Shown here: positions 5,506 to 6,302 of the stretch, one piece after another
Layout of the letters: the number at the start of each line of letters is the position of its first letter
Numbering within the stretch: the first letter of the stretch is position 1
NCBI GenBank assembly: GCA_002307905.1
Contig: DBUL01000144.1
Span: 13,725-20,026 of the forward strand
DNA: 6,302 nucleotides
Source of the DNA: Rhizobiaceae bacterium UBA1291
GTDB lineage: Bacteria; Pseudomonadota; Alphaproteobacteria; Rhizobiales; Rhizobiaceae
Direction of reading: 5' to 3'
The notes under the pieces: generated by a model
What the model was told of the DNA's origin: nothing
Database searches by the model: none
What the model saw: the letters and a program-made list of their open reading frames with translations, nothing else
Made by a program: the position numbers and the translations under genes

Positions 5506-6302
5506 TCAGGCAACTCTCATCCGTTCGGCGTGCCAGCGCACGTGGTCCTCGCCGAAGCTCGCGACGAAATAGTAGCTGTGGTCATAACCGGCCTGCATGC
5601 GCAGGACGCCGGGCTGACGCCGCTCCACGATCAGGTTGGCCATTGCCTCGGGCCGCAACAGATCGAGAAACTGGTCGGTGGCCCCCTGATCGATCAGGAT
5701 TTCGCCGGCCCAGCCGCGCTCGGCGAGAAGGAGACAGGCATCGTAGTCCACCCAATGGGCCTCGTCGTTACCCAGATAGGCCGAAAACTGCTTGCGTCCC
5801 CAGTCAGACCGCGTCGGATTGACGATCGGCGCGAAGGCTGACACAGAACGGAACAGGCCCGGATTGCGAAAGGCGATGGTCAGAGCACCATGTCCGCCCA
5901 TGGAATGGCCGGTAATGCCGTGAACCCCACTGAGCGGTTGCTCGGCCATGAGTAACGCAGGCAGTTCCGTGACGATGTAGTCGTACATGCGGAAGTGCCT
6001 CGACCAGGGTTTCTGGGTCGCATTGACATAGGAGCCCGCCCCTTGCCCAAGGTCATAGGCCTGCTCGTCGGCAACCCCCTCGCCGCGCGGCGAGGTGTCT
6101 GGAAAGACAAGAGCCAGGCCTTGCTCTGCCGCATGGCGCTGCAACCCCGCCTTCGTCATCGCATTCTCGTGCGTGCACGTCAGGCCCGAAAGGTACCAGA
6201 GCAGAGGCACCGGTCCCTTCTCGGCCTGCGGCGGCAGGTAGAGGCCAAAGGTCATCTCGCTATCGCAAACCTCGGAGCGGTGTCGATAGACCGATTGCGT
6301 GC
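5506..6302 (-). CDS. fghA: S-formylglutathione hydrolase, 5' end outside window
   Basis: This cytoplasmic serine hydrolase (esterase D family) splits S-formylglutathione into formate and glutathione, the last step of glutathione-dependent formaldehyde oxidation. The ATG at 6255 is not the true start: the frame stays open to the window edge and the extra codons read SVYRHRSEVCDSEMTFGLYLPP, matching the N-terminal region of FrmB/esterase D (YRHxSxxxxCEM). Perhaps 10-20 residues are missing. Counting from the methionine at 6255, the nucleophile is S118 in GHSMGGHG, and the other triad members are probably D194 (DQGATDQF) and H226 (GYDHSYYF). Other family blocks are LWYLSGLTCTHENAM (19-33), FPDTSPRG (51-58), DLGQGAGSYVNATQKPW (68-84) and SAFAPIVNP (139-147). 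It is on the same strand as xoxF, 268 bases upstream, so it may be transcribed separately or read through into xoxF. The pairing makes sense because XoxF produces the formaldehyde this pathway clears. Confidence 0.96.
   Translation of the reverse strand, partial: TQSVYRHRSEVCDSEMTFGLYLPPQAEKGPVPLLWYLSGLTCTHENAMTKAGLQRHAAEQGLALVFPDTSPRGEGVADEQAYDLGQGAGSYVNATQKPWSRHFRMYDYIVTELPALLMAEQPLSGVHGITGHSMGGHGALTIAFRNPGLFRSVSAFAPIVNPTRSDWGRKQFSAYLGNDEAHWVDYDACLLLAERGWAGEILIDQGATDQFLDLLRPEAMANLIVERRQPGVLRMQAGYDHSYYFVASFGEDHVRWHAERMRVA

Noticed and set aside
5254..5841. A 195-codon plus-strand frame spanning the xoxF leader and fghA
   Set aside because: Most of it is antisense to fghA, which has an intact catalytic triad and strong family motifs; no domain is recognisable in the plus-strand product.

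Overview
The window looks like part of a methylotrophy island from an alphaproteobacterium, most likely of the Rhizobiales/Hyphomicrobiales. The DNA is GC-rich by eye. It carries a lanthanide-type methanol dehydrogenase (XoxF) followed by its cytochrome (XoxG) and periplasmic partner (XoxJ), and a glutathione-dependent formaldehyde oxidation gene lies upstream. Taxonomy is inferred from gene content and protein style only; no species can be named.

Layout. Plus strand, left: the 3' end of a YVTN-type beta-propeller gene (2-559, cut by the window edge), then a secreted SoxYZ-like carrier (564-1418) 4 bases downstream. Minus strand, read from right to left: S-formylglutathione hydrolase (5506-6302, 5' end cut by the window edge), a 268-base leader/promoter region, xoxF (3435-5237), a 79-base spacer containing a perfect 11-bp hairpin, xoxG (2825-3355), xoxJ (1999-2868, overlapping xoxG by 44 bases), and a rhodanese-like PQQ-associated CxxxCW protein (1412-2002, overlapping xoxJ by 4 bases as ATGA). 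The plus- and minus-strand groups converge and overlap tail to tail by 7 bases at 1412-1418.

How the genes work together. XoxF oxidises methanol in the periplasm with PQQ and a lanthanide ion. Electrons pass to XoxG, and XoxJ is thought to help make or activate XoxF. Formaldehyde entering the cytoplasm is oxidised through glutathione adducts, and S-formylglutathione hydrolase releases formate. The beta-propeller, SoxYZ-like and CxxxCW proteins belong to families found beside PQQ alcohol dehydrogenases whose biochemical role is not settled. They are the least understood part of the window: two of the three are built on sulfur-handling folds with exposed-looking cysteines.

No tRNA, rRNA, CRISPR array, insertion sequence or phage gene was seen. 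The only stretch near 300 bases without a gene is 5238-5505, which holds the xoxF ribosome binding site, several possible hairpins and a short direct repeat, but no promoter I can assign with confidence.
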